The position numbers and the translations under genes are program-made. A stretch of DNA of 64,000 nucleotides from Colwellia psychrerythraea (GTDB taxonomy: Bacteria > Pseudomonadota > Gammaproteobacteria > Enterobacterales > Alteromonadaceae): contig MAAF01000039.1 of assembly GCA_002163005.1 (NCBI GenBank), positions 1 to 64,000 of the forward strand, given 5' to 3'. Numbering within the stretch: position 1 is the first letter of the stretch; the number at the start of each line of letters is the position of its first letter. Positions 35,537 to 44,745 of this stretch are shown in pieces. The notes beneath the pieces are model-generated. The model did no database searches. It saw only the letters and a program-made list of their open reading frames with translations, and had not been told where the DNA came from.

Positions 35537-37342
35537 ATGCCTGACCAACCATCTGCCAGTCACCTAGCAGACAATGCTTCAATAGATACGACTAAAAATA
35601 AAAAGATCTCCATTCTTCTTGAGCTCATTCAATTTATTCGTCCCTATAAAAGTCAGGTGCTAGCCGCTTTTATCGCCCTTATTTTTACAGCTGGGGTAAT
35701 GTTATCAGTGGGTCAAGGGGTGAGAATGCTCATTGATGAGGGCTTTGCCCAACAGTCAATACAACAATTACAACACGCGGTGCTATTTATATTGGCCATT
35801 ACCGTGCTAATTGCTGGAGGAACATTTTTCCGTTTCTATTTGGTGTCTTGGTTAGGTGAGCGAGTGAGTGCTGATATTCGCTTAGCTGTTTTTAATCATG
35901 TCATAACTTTACATCCAAGTTATTTCGAAACCAATGGCAGCGGCGATATTATGTCGCGAATTACTACCGATACCACCCTACTACAGAGTATTATCGGCTC
36001 CTCCTTTTCTATGGCAATCCGCAGCGTATTAATGCTATTAGGTGCTTTAGTCATGTTATTTGCTACCAATATTAAATTAACTTTTATTGTTTTGCTGTCG
36101 GTACCTTTTATTTTGGTACCTATACTGTTTTATGGTCGTAAAGTTAGAAAATTATCACGCAAAAGCCAAGACTCTATGGCCGATGTCGGTAGCTATGCTG
36201 GCGAAGCAATCGAGCATATTAAAACAGTGCAAAGTTACACCCACGAACAACATGAAAGGCTCTCCTTTGGCAAGGAGGTTGAAAAGTCATTTAACATTGG
36301 TCGCCATCGTATAAAACAGCGTGCTACATTAATTGCTGGTGTAATTATTATCGTTTTTGGCGCTATAACTGGCATGCTGTGGGTCGGTGGCAGTGATGTT
36401 ATTCAAGGTAAAATGAGCGGCGGTGATTTAGGCGCTTTTGTATTTTATGCCATTTTAGTCGCTTCTTCTTTAGCCACCATTTCAGAAGTATTAGGGGAAT
36501 TACAGCGTGCGGCCGGTGCTACAGAAAGGCTGATAGAGATTTTGCAGGTTGAAAGCCATATTCGTCCTCCCGTCGAGAATACCATTTCAGCTAAAGAGCT
36601 CAACGCGCAAATTACTTTTGAGGCAGTCAGTTTTAATTACCCTTCAAGACCCGATCAAGCAGCAACTCATGCACTGAATTTAACCGCTCAGCAAGGTAAG
36701 GTATTAGCGTTAGTCGGTCCTTCAGGCGCAGGGAAAACAACATTATTTGAATTGTTACAACGCTTTTATGACCCACAAGTTGGCCGTATAACCTTAGGCG
36801 GTACTGACATACGACAGCTTGACCCGAAAGATCTTCGCCAACAAATGGCCTTAGTGCCACAACAACCCGCACTATTTAGTAGTGACGTTTTTCATAATAT
36901 ACGCTACGGCAAGCCGGATGCTAGTGATGAAGAAGTGATCTCGGCGGCTAAAAAAGCCCATGCTCATGAGTTTATAAGTCAATTGCCTGAAGGTTATAAC
37001 AGCTTTTTAGGGGAACGTGGTGTGCGTCTCTCGGGCGGTCAACGCCAACGTATTGCTATTGCGCGCGCAATATTAAAAGACCCACATATTTTATTGTTGG
37101 ATGAAGCAACCAGTGCCCTTGATAGTGAAAGCGAACATCATGTGCAACAAGCATTAGAAGAGTTAATGCGTGATCGCACTACCATTATAATCGCGCACAG
37201 GCTATCAACCATACAACACGCGGATAAGATTGCTGTACTTGATGGAGGCAGTTTAGTTGACATGGGCGATCACCAGTCTTTATTGCAAAGCTGTGAGTTG
37301 TATCAACGATTGGTGAAATTACAGTTTAAAAAGCTTGGCTAA
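35537..37342 (+). CDS. MsbA-like ABC exporter, fused permease and ATPase
   Basis: 601 residues, a half-transporter. Six transmembrane segments (about 35-325) precede an ATPase with Walker A GPSGAGKTTLFELL, Q-loop LVPQQPALFS, signature LSGGQRQRIAIARAIL, Walker B HILLLDEATSALD and switch His in IIAHRLS. It fits the MsbA-related family (TIGR02204), which is distinct from MsbA itself. The homodimer probably exports a lipid or hydrophobic compound. It stands alone on the plus strand. Confidence 0.9.
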   Translation: MPDQPSASHLADNASIDTTKNKKISILLELIQFIRPYKSQVLAAFIALIFTAGVMLSVGQGVRMLIDEGFAQQSIQQLQHAVLFILAITVLIAGGTFFRFYLVSWLGERVSADIRLAVFNHVITLHPSYFETNGSGDIMSRITTDTTLLQSIIGSSFSMAIRSVLMLLGALVMLFATNIKLTFIVLLSVPFILVPILFYGRKVRKLSRKSQDSMADVGSYAGEAIEHIKTVQSYTHEQHERLSFGKEVEKSFNIGRHRIKQRATLIAGVIIIVFGAITGMLWVGGSDVIQGKMSGGDLGAFVFYAILVASSLATISEVLGELQRAAGATERLIEILQVESHIRPPVENTISAKELNAQITFEAVSFNYPSRPDQAATHALNLTAQQGKVLALVGPSGAGKTTLFELLQRFYDPQVGRITLGGTDIRQLDPKDLRQQMALVPQQPALFSSDVFHNIRYGKPDASDEEVISAAKKAHAHEFISQLPEGYNSFLGERGVRLSGGQRQRIAIARAILKDPHILLLDEATSALDSESEHHVQQALEELMRDRTTIIIAHRLSTIQHADKIAVLDGGSLVDMGDHQSLLQSCELYQRLVKLQFKKLG

Positions 37343-37364
37343 TTTCATTGGTGAACAGGCATAA

Positions 37365-37394
37365 AAAAGGGAGAATAGCGTCATGCTTTCTCCC
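37365..37394 (-). terminator. Terminator downstream of engB
   Basis: GGGAGAA/TTCTCCC stem around a 12-base loop. On the minus strand it is followed by TTTTTT, about 68 bases beyond the engB stop. Confidence 0.7.
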
Positions 37395-37461
37395 TACATT
37401 TCAATGCAATATTATCACTGCACTGACATATTATTTTACTGAAAACTACTGTATTTCAGTA

Positions 37462-38127
37462 TTACTCATCTTCAAACGGTTCATCTAAATCATCTTCTTC
37501 AGGCAATTCATACTCTTGTGCTTCTTGTTCAAGCCACTCACAAATAATGGCATCAGCTTGTTCTTTGCCAGTATATTTGAGCGAAGAAAAAGCCTGCACT
37601 TTAATATCAGCATTTAATGGCGCTAAAGCTTTTTTCACAGCAAGTACTTCAGCGCTGCGTTTACCTTGTGATAATTTGTCACACTTAGTCAATAAAGCTA
37701 ATACCGGTAAATCACTATCTGCGGCCCACTGTATTAAATCCATGTCTAAGTCTTTTAACGGATGACGAATATCCATTAAAACAACTAAACCTTTTAGACA
37801 CTGGCGCTTTTCTAAATATTCACCCAATGCTTTTTGCCATTTTTTCTTCATTGCTAATGGCACTTGGGCAAAGCCATAACCGGGTAAATCGATAAGGCGT
37901 CGATTTTCTGCAACTTCAAACACGTTAATAAGCTGAGTTCGACCTGGAGTTTTACTAATGCGAGCTAAACCACGTTGATTGGTTAGCGTATTCAAAGCGC
38001 TTGATTTACCAGCATTAGAGCGCCCTGCAAAGGCAACTTCAATACCAGAATCAGCTGGTAAACGACGGATATCTGGGGCGCTAATGGTAAAGGCGGCTTT
38101 ACTTAAATGTATCTTTGTAGAAGACAA
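37462..38127 (-). CDS. engB: Ribosome biogenesis GTP-binding protein EngB (YsxC/YihA)
   Basis: GTPase with G1 [10 protein letters not shown]3 [12 protein letters not shown]4 TKCDK and a typical acidic C-terminus ([12 protein letters not shown]). EngB assists assembly of the large ribosomal subunit. The frame is open as far as an ATG at 38304, but the extra 59 residues have no resemblance to the family. No ATG lies between; the TTG at 38127 gives [20 protein letters not shown], exactly the usual EngB N-terminus, and 221 residues. I therefore choose TTG. It is divergent from the cytochrome c4 gene, a conserved arrangement in gammaproteobacteria. Confidence 0.88.
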   Translation of the reverse strand: MSSTKIHLSKAAFTISAPDIRRLPADSGIEVAFAGRSNAGKSSALNTLTNQRGLARISKTPGRTQLINVFEVAENRRLIDLPGYGFAQVPLAMKKKWQKALGEYLEKRQCLKGLVVLMDIRHPLKDLDMDLIQWAADSDLPVLALLTKCDKLSQGKRSAEVLAVKKALAPLNADIKVQAFSSLKYTGKEQADAIICEWLEQEAQEYELPEEDDLDEPFEDE

Positions 38128-38372
38128 GGGCTTAACTCGTTTAAAATTTTCGCCATTATAGCGTTTTTCTTTCGCTTTTATTATTAAAAAAATGCATAAA
38201 ACAGTGAAATTACGGTTTTTTTTGTTCAATTTTTGCTTATCGACTATTACACAAGGGTAATATTCGTGTAAAATGCCGACACATCCATCATACTTTTTTA
38301 TCATTTCTTAATTAGATAGCTAATATATTGTTCAAATAGCTAGATAATTAATGACAAGCAGAGAGCAACTCA

Positions 38373-39332
38373 ATGAAAAAAATTATCTTTTCGCTATTTG
38401 TAGCTTTAAGTTCAGTAAGTGCTGTACAAGCCGCAGATGCTAACGCAGGCAAAGAAAAATCAGGTGCTTGTAGCGCTTGTCACGGTCCTACAGGTGTTAG
38501 TGGAAGTCCTATGTTCCCTAACATTGCCGGTCAAAATGACGCTTATATCATAAAGCAATTAAAAGATTTTAAATCAGGCGCTCGTACCGATGCCATGATG
38601 GCACCTATGGCAGCTAATCTATCTGATGCAGATATGGCTGATTTAGCGGCTCACTTCTCAAGTTTACCTAGTGCAAATGAACAAGCGGCGGCGGCATCAT
38701 CAAGTGCAGATACAAGCACAGATGCAGCACCAGCAAGTGCGCCAGCAGCAGGAAGTGTTGAAATCGTTTCGTCAACACCAGCAGCAGCAATTTACGCAGG
38801 CAATGTAGCTGCAGGTAAAAATAAATCAGCAGCATGTGCTGCTTGTCACGGCGCCGACGGTAACAGCTTAGTACCTACTTACCCTAGTCTTGCTGGTCAA
38901 AGTGCTAACTATATTGCTAAGCAATTAGCTGATTTCAAATCAGGTAATCGTAACGACCCAATAATGGCAGGTATGGTTGCAGCCTTAACTCAAGAAGACA
39001 TGGATGACTTAGCGGCATACTTTGCAGTGCAAAACACTAAAGCGGGTACTGGTGAGTCAAATGAAGCGGGCCATAAATTATACTTAGGCGGCGATGCTGC
39101 TAAAGGTATTACGGCGTGTATTGCTTGTCATGGTGTAACGGGTAAAGGCATGAAACAAGCTGGTTTCCCAAGCATTACGGGGCAAAGTCAAGATTACTTG
39201 AAAAAGCAACTTGCTAGCTTCCGCGACGGGACTCGTGGTAATGACAACAGCGGTATTATGCGTAATATCGCAATTAAATTATCAGATGCTGATATTGAAG
39301 CCGTTTCTCAATACATCTCGTCATTAAAATAA
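38373..39332 (+). CDS. Three-domain periplasmic cytochrome c (c4-like)
   Basis: 319 residues with signal peptide (MKKIIFSLFVALSSVSAVQA) and three CxxCH haem sites: CSACHGPTG, CAACHGADG and CIACHGVTG. Classical cytochrome c4 has two such domains (about 200 residues). Here one c553-like domain is joined by a linker rich in A, S, T and D (about residues 108-135) to a two-domain c4 unit. The second domain resembles the monohaem cytochrome at 8389-8691. It should carry electrons to terminal oxidases. The engB-c4 pairing is conserved. Confidence 0.92.
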   Translation: MKKIIFSLFVALSSVSAVQAADANAGKEKSGACSACHGPTGVSGSPMFPNIAGQNDAYIIKQLKDFKSGARTDAMMAPMAANLSDADMADLAAHFSSLPSANEQAAAASSSADTSTDAAPASAPAAGSVEIVSSTPAAAIYAGNVAAGKNKSAACAACHGADGNSLVPTYPSLAGQSANYIAKQLADFKSGNRNDPIMAGMVAALTQEDMDDLAAYFAVQNTKAGTGESNEAGHKLYLGGDAAKGITACIACHGVTGKGMKQAGFPSITGQSQDYLKKQLASFRDGTRGNDNSGIMRNIAIKLSDADIEAVSQYISSLK

Positions 39333-39364
39333 TAATGGCTTGGTTGCTTCATTAACAAGTTTCT

Positions 39365-39394
39365 AAAAAGCAGCGTTTATCGCTGCTTTTTTTT
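39365..39394 (+). terminator. Terminator of the cytochrome c4-like gene
   Basis: AGCAGCG-TTTAT-CGCTGCT followed by eight T, 37 bases after the stop. Confidence 0.93.
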
Positions 39395-39418
39395 CATTGT
39401 ACTTTGACATAATTAGTA

Positions 39419-39684
39419 ATACCAAGTTGATTAAGTTCTTTCCCACTCAGCGAGAATTAAAAGGCTTAGAGGCAAGACATTGATTGAAGAGAATGGTTAT
39501 TCCCTTGTCAAAATCAATAACGCAGCATGTAAGCCTTTTAAACTCGCCCTTTGGGAGCTTGTTCTATGCCCATTAACATCGTTAAATTTATTTGATTTAG
39601 AATGACTAGACCTAAACAAATTTGCCTTGTTATTGAACATTTAACATAGCTCTGAGTTGGGAAGAAATTTAATCAAATTGGTAT
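39419..39684. mobile_element. MITE-like element with 32-base terminal inverted repeats
   Basis: The ends are ATACCAAGTTGATTAAGTTC... and the complement ATACCAATTTGATTAAATTT..., matching over about 32 bases up to CTCAG with few differences. The element is 266 bp, AT-rich and has no transposase. A second, left-truncated copy lies at 45738-45976 with high internal similarity. No clear target duplication is visible. It fills most of the gap 39333-39705. Confidence 0.75.
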
Positions 39685-39705
39685 AAATGGATAACTAGCA
39701 GCGAA

Positions 39706-40356
39706 ATGAACAACAACACTAACACCTCATTATTTGTCGCTTGCCAGCAATGTGATGCGCTATATGACAAGCCACACTTAAAACAAGGACAACTTGCCAA
39801 GTGCAATCGTTGTGGCAGCACGTTAATAGAACGAAAAGTTGATTCTATTGAGCGTAGCTTTAACTGGTCCCTTGCCGGCTTAATGCTAATGTTACCCGCA
39901 ATTTTATTACCTATTATGGGTGTAACCTTGGCAGGCCAATTTCATCAAGCTTCTTTATTTGATTGTATTTTAGTGTTGATTGATCGCGGTTTTTTCATGA
40001 TTGCCTGTTTGGTCTTTCTATTCGCTATCGCTGTACCCATTGTACGTCTAGCTGGTGCGCTATATATTTCTTACAGCTTTAAATTCAATAAGTTGAAACC
40101 CTCCTTATTAAACTTCTTTCGCGCTTATCACCACCTTGATAATTGGGCTATGCTCAACGTCTTTATGCTTGGTATTGTCGTATCTATGTATAAGTTAATT
40201 GATGATACTGAGCTATCAGTTAATCTTGGCTTACTGGCTTTTATTCTTTGGTTAATTTGTTCTACTATGTCGGCTGTAGCCCTAGATCAAGATTATATTT
40301 GGGACAAGCTAGAGCAAGCTTTTGCAAAAGATGAGGCACAAGATGAAAACAGCTAA
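39706..40356 (+). CDS. PqiA/LetA (YebS)-family membrane protein, first half
   Basis: 216 residues: an N-terminal zinc ribbon CQQCD-x15-CNRC and four hydrophobic segments of one PqiA domain. In E. coli LetA (YebS) and PqiA, two such units are fused in one protein of about 420 residues. Here the second unit is a separate gene, overlapping by 14 bases at its preferred start. LetA is the inner-membrane partner of the MCE tunnel LetB in lipid transport between membranes. The MITE element ends 21 bases before the start and may have displaced or provided its promoter. Confidence 0.85.
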   Translation: MNNNTNTSLFVACQQCDALYDKPHLKQGQLAKCNRCGSTLIERKVDSIERSFNWSLAGLMLMLPAILLPIMGVTLAGQFHQASLFDCILVLIDRGFFMIACLVFLFAIAVPIVRLAGALYISYSFKFNKLKPSLLNFFRAYHHLDNWAMLNVFMLGIVVSMYKLIDDTELSVNLGLLAFILWLICSTMSAVALDQDYIWDKLEQAFAKDEAQDENS

Positions 40357-41065
40357 ACAACTTGAGCTAACGTTATGCCCTAAATGTCATAAGCTTAATC
40401 GTTTAAAAGCAGAACCCCAGCAGTGTAGCCGCTGTAATGGTATGTTTTATCAACGTAAGCGCAACAGTTTACAATACACCTTGGCGTGGAACTTTGCCGC
40501 CTTGTTAGCCTTTATTCCTGCAAATCTTTACCCAATAATGATCGTCTATCAATTGGGTATTGGTGATGAAGCAACTATTTTGTCAGGCATTGGCGAGTTT
40601 ATTGACCATGGCTTATACCCAATAGCGGTTATTATCTTTACCGCCAGTATCATAGTGCCTTTAATAAAAATTATCGGTCTATTTGTGTTAGTTTATAAAG
40701 CACATACAGGGATCCGTTTAAAACCAGACAAGCATAGTAAAATTTACCATATACTTGAAATATTAGGTCCTTGGTCAATGCTTGATGTCTTCGTTGTTGC
40801 TTTAATGGTTACTGTAGTTGAGCTTGGCTTTGTAACCTCGGTAGCGGCAGGTCCTGCTATCAACTATTTTACCATTACGGTAATTTTTACCATGTTTGCT
40901 GCGAACAGTTTTGATCCGCGTTTGTTATGGGATAAAAAAGCAGATAAAAAAGCAGATAAAAAAGCAGATAAAAAAGCAGATAAAAAAACAGTAACACAAA
41001 CGCCATTATTGTCAGAAAATACGCCAGAAAATCTACTAGGCACTTTACCAGAAGAAAAGGGATAG
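40343..41065 (+). CDS. PqiA/LetA (YebS)-family membrane protein, second half
   Basis: 240 residues from the ATG at 40343, which follows a GAGG ribosome site by six bases; a TTG at 40322 is possible but less likely. It has a zinc ribbon CPKCH-x15-CSRC and four hydrophobic segments, the second half of a LetA-like protein. The cytoplasmic C-terminus contains a 12-base tandem repeat giving DKKA units. It overlaps the first half and ends two bases before the MCE gene, so the three genes form one operon. Confidence 0.85.
   Translation: MKTAKQLELTLCPKCHKLNRLKAEPQQCSRCNGMFYQRKRNSLQYTLAWNFAALLAFIPANLYPIMIVYQLGIGDEATILSGIGEFIDHGLYPIAVIIFTASIIVPLIKIIGLFVLVYKAHTGIRLKPDKHSKIYHILEILGPWSMLDVFVVALMVTVVELGFVTSVAAGPAINYFTITVIFTMFAANSFDPRLLWDKKADKKADKKADKKADKKTVTQTPLLSENTPENLLGTLPEEKG
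40931..40990 (+). repeat. Tandem 12-bp repeat, five units, coding DKKA
   Basis: Five contiguous units of GATAAAAAAGCA (the last ends in ACA) encode DKKADKKADKKADKKADKKT. The unit keeps the reading frame, so copy number could vary without frameshift. Confidence 0.95.
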
Positions 41066-41067
41066 AA

Positions 41068-44000
41068 ATGACCAATATAAAAGATATTGCTGCCTCTGAG
41101 CATAATGAAAATAAAAATATTCATGCAGAAGTTGTGCCTCGACAGGGCATATCTATTATTTGGTTTGTACCCTTTATAGCCTTAATTTTTGGCTTATGGC
41201 TCACCGTAAAAGTAGTATCTGAACAAGGGACCTTTATCACGATAGAATTTGATAACGGCTCAGGCATAATACCCAATAAAACAGAAATACGTTATAAAGG
41301 ATTAGTGACTGGCTTAGTAAAAAGCGTAGTGCCCTCTGAAGACTTACAACGAGTTATTGCCGAAGTAGAAATTTCTAAAAACTTTACCGACTACCTCACT
41401 GAAAACACTCGCTTTTGGTTAGTCAGTGCTGACATTTCACTGCAAGGGGTCTCTGGACTAGATACGCTTATTTCAGGCAGTTATATCACTATAATGCCAG
41501 ATACCGATAAGGATGCCGACAGCCAAAACCATTTTATTGCGTTAACTGAAGCACCTACGTTAGATATGTCGACTCCTGGCTTACACCTTACTTTACATAC
41601 CGATGTATTAGGCTCTATCAGTGAAAATTCACCCATTAATTTCAAGCAAATCCCCATTGGTCATGTTACGGGTTATCACTACAAAGAAAGTAGTAAAAAA
41701 ATTGGCATTAATATTTACATTAAACCCGAATTTGCTCACTTAATAAAAGAGAACTCCTTATTTTACAATACCAGTGGTATACAAGTTACCGCTTCACTCT
41801 CTGGTGGCGTAAAGGTTAATACGGAGTCATTGGCCTCTATTATGGCTGGCGGAATATCCGTTGATAACTTAAGTTATCAAACTGAATTAGCGCCCGCTAA
41901 AAACGGTCAAACCTTCCCCTTACATGCTGACTTTCAATCGGCTGAAATGGGCCATGAGGTTGAATTAACGTTAGACTGGAACTCTGGCATAGACCACAAT
42001 GCGGCCATTTTATTCCAAGGCTTAACCATAGGCGCTATTGAGTCATTCAGTAAAATAGACCCCGTAAGTCGAAAAATTACCGCAATCGCTAAAGTTAACC
42101 CTCGCGTGGTACCTTACTTAACGGATCAATCACAGTTTTATATTGTTGCACCTCAAATTAGCCTTGGGGGTTTAACAAACGCTAAGACGTTATTAACGGG
42201 AAACTACCTAAGCATAAGGCCATCTTTAGCAGGTAACCCAAGCAACAAATTTAATGTATTTAGTAGCAAACCTCCGTATAAATACACAGAGCCAGGCTTA
42301 CACTTAATGTTAACAAGTGGTGATCGTAGTTCATTACAAGTTGGCAGTAATGTTTATTACAAACAACAAGTCGTTGGAAACATACAAGCCATTGAAACCA
42401 CTGCGCCAGAGCGTCATTTAATTCATATACATGTACAGCCAAAGTTTAGCCATTATGTGAATAATAGTAGTCGTTTTTATAATAATTCTGGTGTTAAAAT
42501 CTCCGCAAGTTTACTGGGTGTCGATATTCAGGCTCAGTCATTACAGAGTATCTTAACGGGTGGCATTGCTTTTACTAACCAAGATAGTACGCTAGAATCA
42601 CAAAAAAAATTGGTTCAAAATGGTGATAGTTTCTCACTCTATGCGAATAACAAACTCGCTGAGCAGAATATTAGTTTTACACTAGATTTCACGGCCAGCG
42701 AGCAGCTAAGTACTGATACTCGCCTTTTATACCGCGGCATAGAAATTGGCGCTATTCATCAAACTAAAATACAAGGCGACTACCAGCAATTAAAGCTAGG
42801 ACTATTACCCGAGTATCAGCATATATTAAAAGCTGGCACCCAATTTTATTTAGTTAAACCAAGCTTAAGTCTATCGGGTGTTAGTGATACCGATGCTTTA
42901 TTCGGTGGTGCCTACATCACCTTTAATCTTGGGCAAGGTGAAGCCAAAAATCAGTTTACCTTGTTCAACCAACCGCCAGTAAAACTTGCCAGCTCTCCCG
43001 GCTTACAGCTTACCTTATCTACTGAGCATGCCAATGTGGCAACGCCTGGTAGCGCGATTAGCTACCGTGGCATAACTATTGGACAAGTCGATAATGTCAG
43101 CCTTAATAAAATAGATGATGAGATTAAAGTTAGCATCACAATTGATGATGAACACCGAGATTTATTACAAAGTACCAGCCGTTTTTATAATGCTGGCGGT
43201 TTGACTATTTCCGGTGGTTTAAGTGACTTTGTAGTAAAAACCGAATCAATTGATGCTATTTTGCGCGGTGGTATCAGTTTTTATAATCCAGAAGTATCGT
43301 TAACAAACTCATTATCATCATCACTAATAACTAGCACCCAAGTTGAAGAACTGTCGAACTTCACCTTATTTAAACATGAAGAACATGCCAAAGATGCAGG
43401 ACAAACGATTAGCATCCATTTTAATGATATTACTGGCTTGAAAATAAATACAAAAGTTATTTACCAAGAGCAAACCTTAGGTACTATTGAGCGCTTAATC
43501 TTTACTAAAGACAAAATTGGGGTGACCGCTTTAGTGCTATTAAATGATTTAGGCAGCCAATTCGCCCGCCAAGGAACAAAGTTTTGGAAAATTGAACCTC
43601 AAATTGGACTAGTAGGGTCGAAGAATATTGCGGCTTTACTTGATGGTGCCTTTATTGGTTTACTACCGTCACATAATGTAGAAGCTAAGCTGAAGAATGA
43701 ATTTGAAGCCCTTGAGTTGGCTCCAACCGTTGAGCAACTTAGTTATGGCTTAAATATCAAATTGACTGCAGCTCGTCTTGGCTCTGTTCGCGTGGGTAAT
43801 CCTGTGTTGTATCGCCAAATTAAGGTCGGTAAAGTCATTGGTACCGATTTATCTGCTACCGCTGACCAAGTAAATATTTTTATCAATATCGCCAAACGTT
43901 ATTCGCCGCTTGTCAACGAGAAAAGTCAGTTTTGGAATACCAGTGGTATTAATATAGAAGCAGGTATTTTCTCAGGTATTAATATTGATTCTGAATCGAT

Positions 44001-44187
44001 AGAAACTCTAATTGCGGGTGGTATTGCCTTTGCAACACCTGTCGTTGATGAAAATAATGATAAAGAGCAAGATGATGAAACGAAGTCCTTACCGGGAAGC
44101 TTTATTTTACATCAAGACGTCGATAAAGACTGGTTAGAGTGGCAGCCAAGAATAGTCCTTAATAATCAAAACACCAAAGCTGACTGA
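41068..44187 (+). CDS. letB: PqiB/LetB (YebT)-family MCE tunnel protein with eight MCE domains
   Basis: 1039 residues. An N-terminal transmembrane helix (ISIIWFVPFIALIFGLWLTV) is followed by eight MCE domains of about 115-125 residues, each with a conserved core such as IRYKGLVTGLV, INFKQIPIGHV, ILFQGLTIGAI, VYYKQQVVGNI, LLYRGIEIGAI, ISYRGITIGQV, VIYQEQTLGTI and VLYRQIKVGKV. They alternate in two subtypes, making four pairs. E. coli LetB has seven MCE rings (877 residues) forming a periplasm-spanning lipid tunnel. Each ring is expected to be a hexamer. It is co-transcribed with the split LetA-like genes. Confidence 0.9.
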   Translation: MTNIKDIAASEHNENKNIHAEVVPRQGISIIWFVPFIALIFGLWLTVKVVSEQGTFITIEFDNGSGIIPNKTEIRYKGLVTGLVKSVVPSEDLQRVIAEVEISKNFTDYLTENTRFWLVSADISLQGVSGLDTLISGSYITIMPDTDKDADSQNHFIALTEAPTLDMSTPGLHLTLHTDVLGSISENSPINFKQIPIGHVTGYHYKESSKKIGINIYIKPEFAHLIKENSLFYNTSGIQVTASLSGGVKVNTESLASIMAGGISVDNLSYQTELAPAKNGQTFPLHADFQSAEMGHEVELTLDWNSGIDHNAAILFQGLTIGAIESFSKIDPVSRKITAIAKVNPRVVPYLTDQSQFYIVAPQISLGGLTNAKTLLTGNYLSIRPSLAGNPSNKFNVFSSKPPYKYTEPGLHLMLTSGDRSSLQVGSNVYYKQQVVGNIQAIETTAPERHLIHIHVQPKFSHYVNNSSRFYNNSGVKISASLLGVDIQAQSLQSILTGGIAFTNQDSTLESQKKLVQNGDSFSLYANNKLAEQNISFTLDFTASEQLSTDTRLLYRGIEIGAIHQTKIQGDYQQLKLGLLPEYQHILKAGTQFYLVKPSLSLSGVSDTDALFGGAYITFNLGQGEAKNQFTLFNQPPVKLASSPGLQLTLSTEHANVATPGSAISYRGITIGQVDNVSLNKIDDEIKVSITIDDEHRDLLQSTSRFYNAGGLTISGGLSDFVVKTESIDAILRGGISFYNPEVSLTNSLSSSLITSTQVEELSNFTLFKHEEHAKDAGQTISIHFNDITGLKINTKVIYQEQTLGTIERLIFTKDKIGVTALVLLNDLGSQFARQGTKFWKIEPQIGLVGSKNIAALLDGAFIGLLPSHNVEAKLKNEFEALELAPTVEQLSYGLNIKLTAARLGSVRVGNPVLYRQIKVGKVIGTDLSATADQVNIFINIAKRYSPLVNEKSQFWNTSGINIEAGIFSGINIDSESIETLIAGGIAFATPVVDENNDKEQDDETKSLPGSFILHQDVDKDWLEWQPRIVLNNQNTKAD

Positions 44188-44286
44188 AAACGTTAATTAC
44201 TTACATTTTATTTGCCTACAATAGTTTAACTTGGCGACTTTCTCATTTATTTTATCTTAATATTTATTTAGGTTTACAAATAATAA

Positions 44287-44472
44287 ATGAGTAATCGTCT
44301 TGCCTCATTATTAGCCAGCTGGTTTCCCGAAAAAGACTCATGCCAATAGGCTCTTGCCAATATCATTGAGACACAAAGATCTTCTTATCATAAATCTGGT
44401 GCCATGATGCTTATTAATAGCTTGGGTATACAACACCCTTCAAAAAACTCAGTAAATAAACTCAGTAAATAA
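44287..44472 (+). pseudogene. Remnant of an XdhC-type xanthine dehydrogenase accessory gene
   Basis: From an ATG the frame reads MSNRLASLLASWFPEKDSCQ, a TAG stop, and continues in the same frame with ALANIIETQRSSYHKSGAMMLIN before another stop. XdhC/CoxI proteins begin with a similar stretch including LATIIETQGSSYRKPGAMMLI. The TAG probably replaces a tryptophan codon (TGG). The remainder of the gene is absent. It lies in the 558-base gap 44188-44745. Confidence 0.6.
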
Positions 44473-44497
44473 ACTTAATAAAATAAATGTACAATTA

Positions 44498-44535
44498 TTT
44501 TTAGTTGATTTTCTTAAAAGATAATCAACTAAAAA
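44498..44535. repeat. Inverted repeat, 13-base arms
   Basis: TTTTTAGTTGATT and AATCAACTAAAAA are perfect complements around a 12-base loop. The T and A runs lie at the outer ends, opposite to a terminator; it may be an operator or a decayed repeat end. Confidence 0.6.
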
Positions 44536-44745
44536 CCTCACAACACCAATAATAAAACAAATAATTACAATAACTTAACTGTAAATAAAAACAAGAAGAC
44601 AGCGTCTAAACTACATAAAAATTATACAATTTATCAATAGAGTGGATAAAATTTCAACTTATAGCACACTCAATGGTTGACAAAAGCGGGGTTTTGAATG
44701 AACATATAGCCATCTAAACGTCTAAAGAAAGTAAGAAGAAATATT

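Noticed and set aside
38128..38304. N-terminal extension of engB to an ATG at 38304
   Set aside because: The 59 added residues do not resemble EngB, while the TTG at 38127 gives the family's normal N-terminus.
40921..40990. CRISPR-like array
   Set aside because: The repeat units are 12 bp, contiguous and in frame in a coding region, with no spacers.
40864..41124. Minus-strand frames with FLSAFLSAFLSA repeats
   Set aside because: They are the antisense reading of the DKKA tandem repeat in the LetA-like gene.
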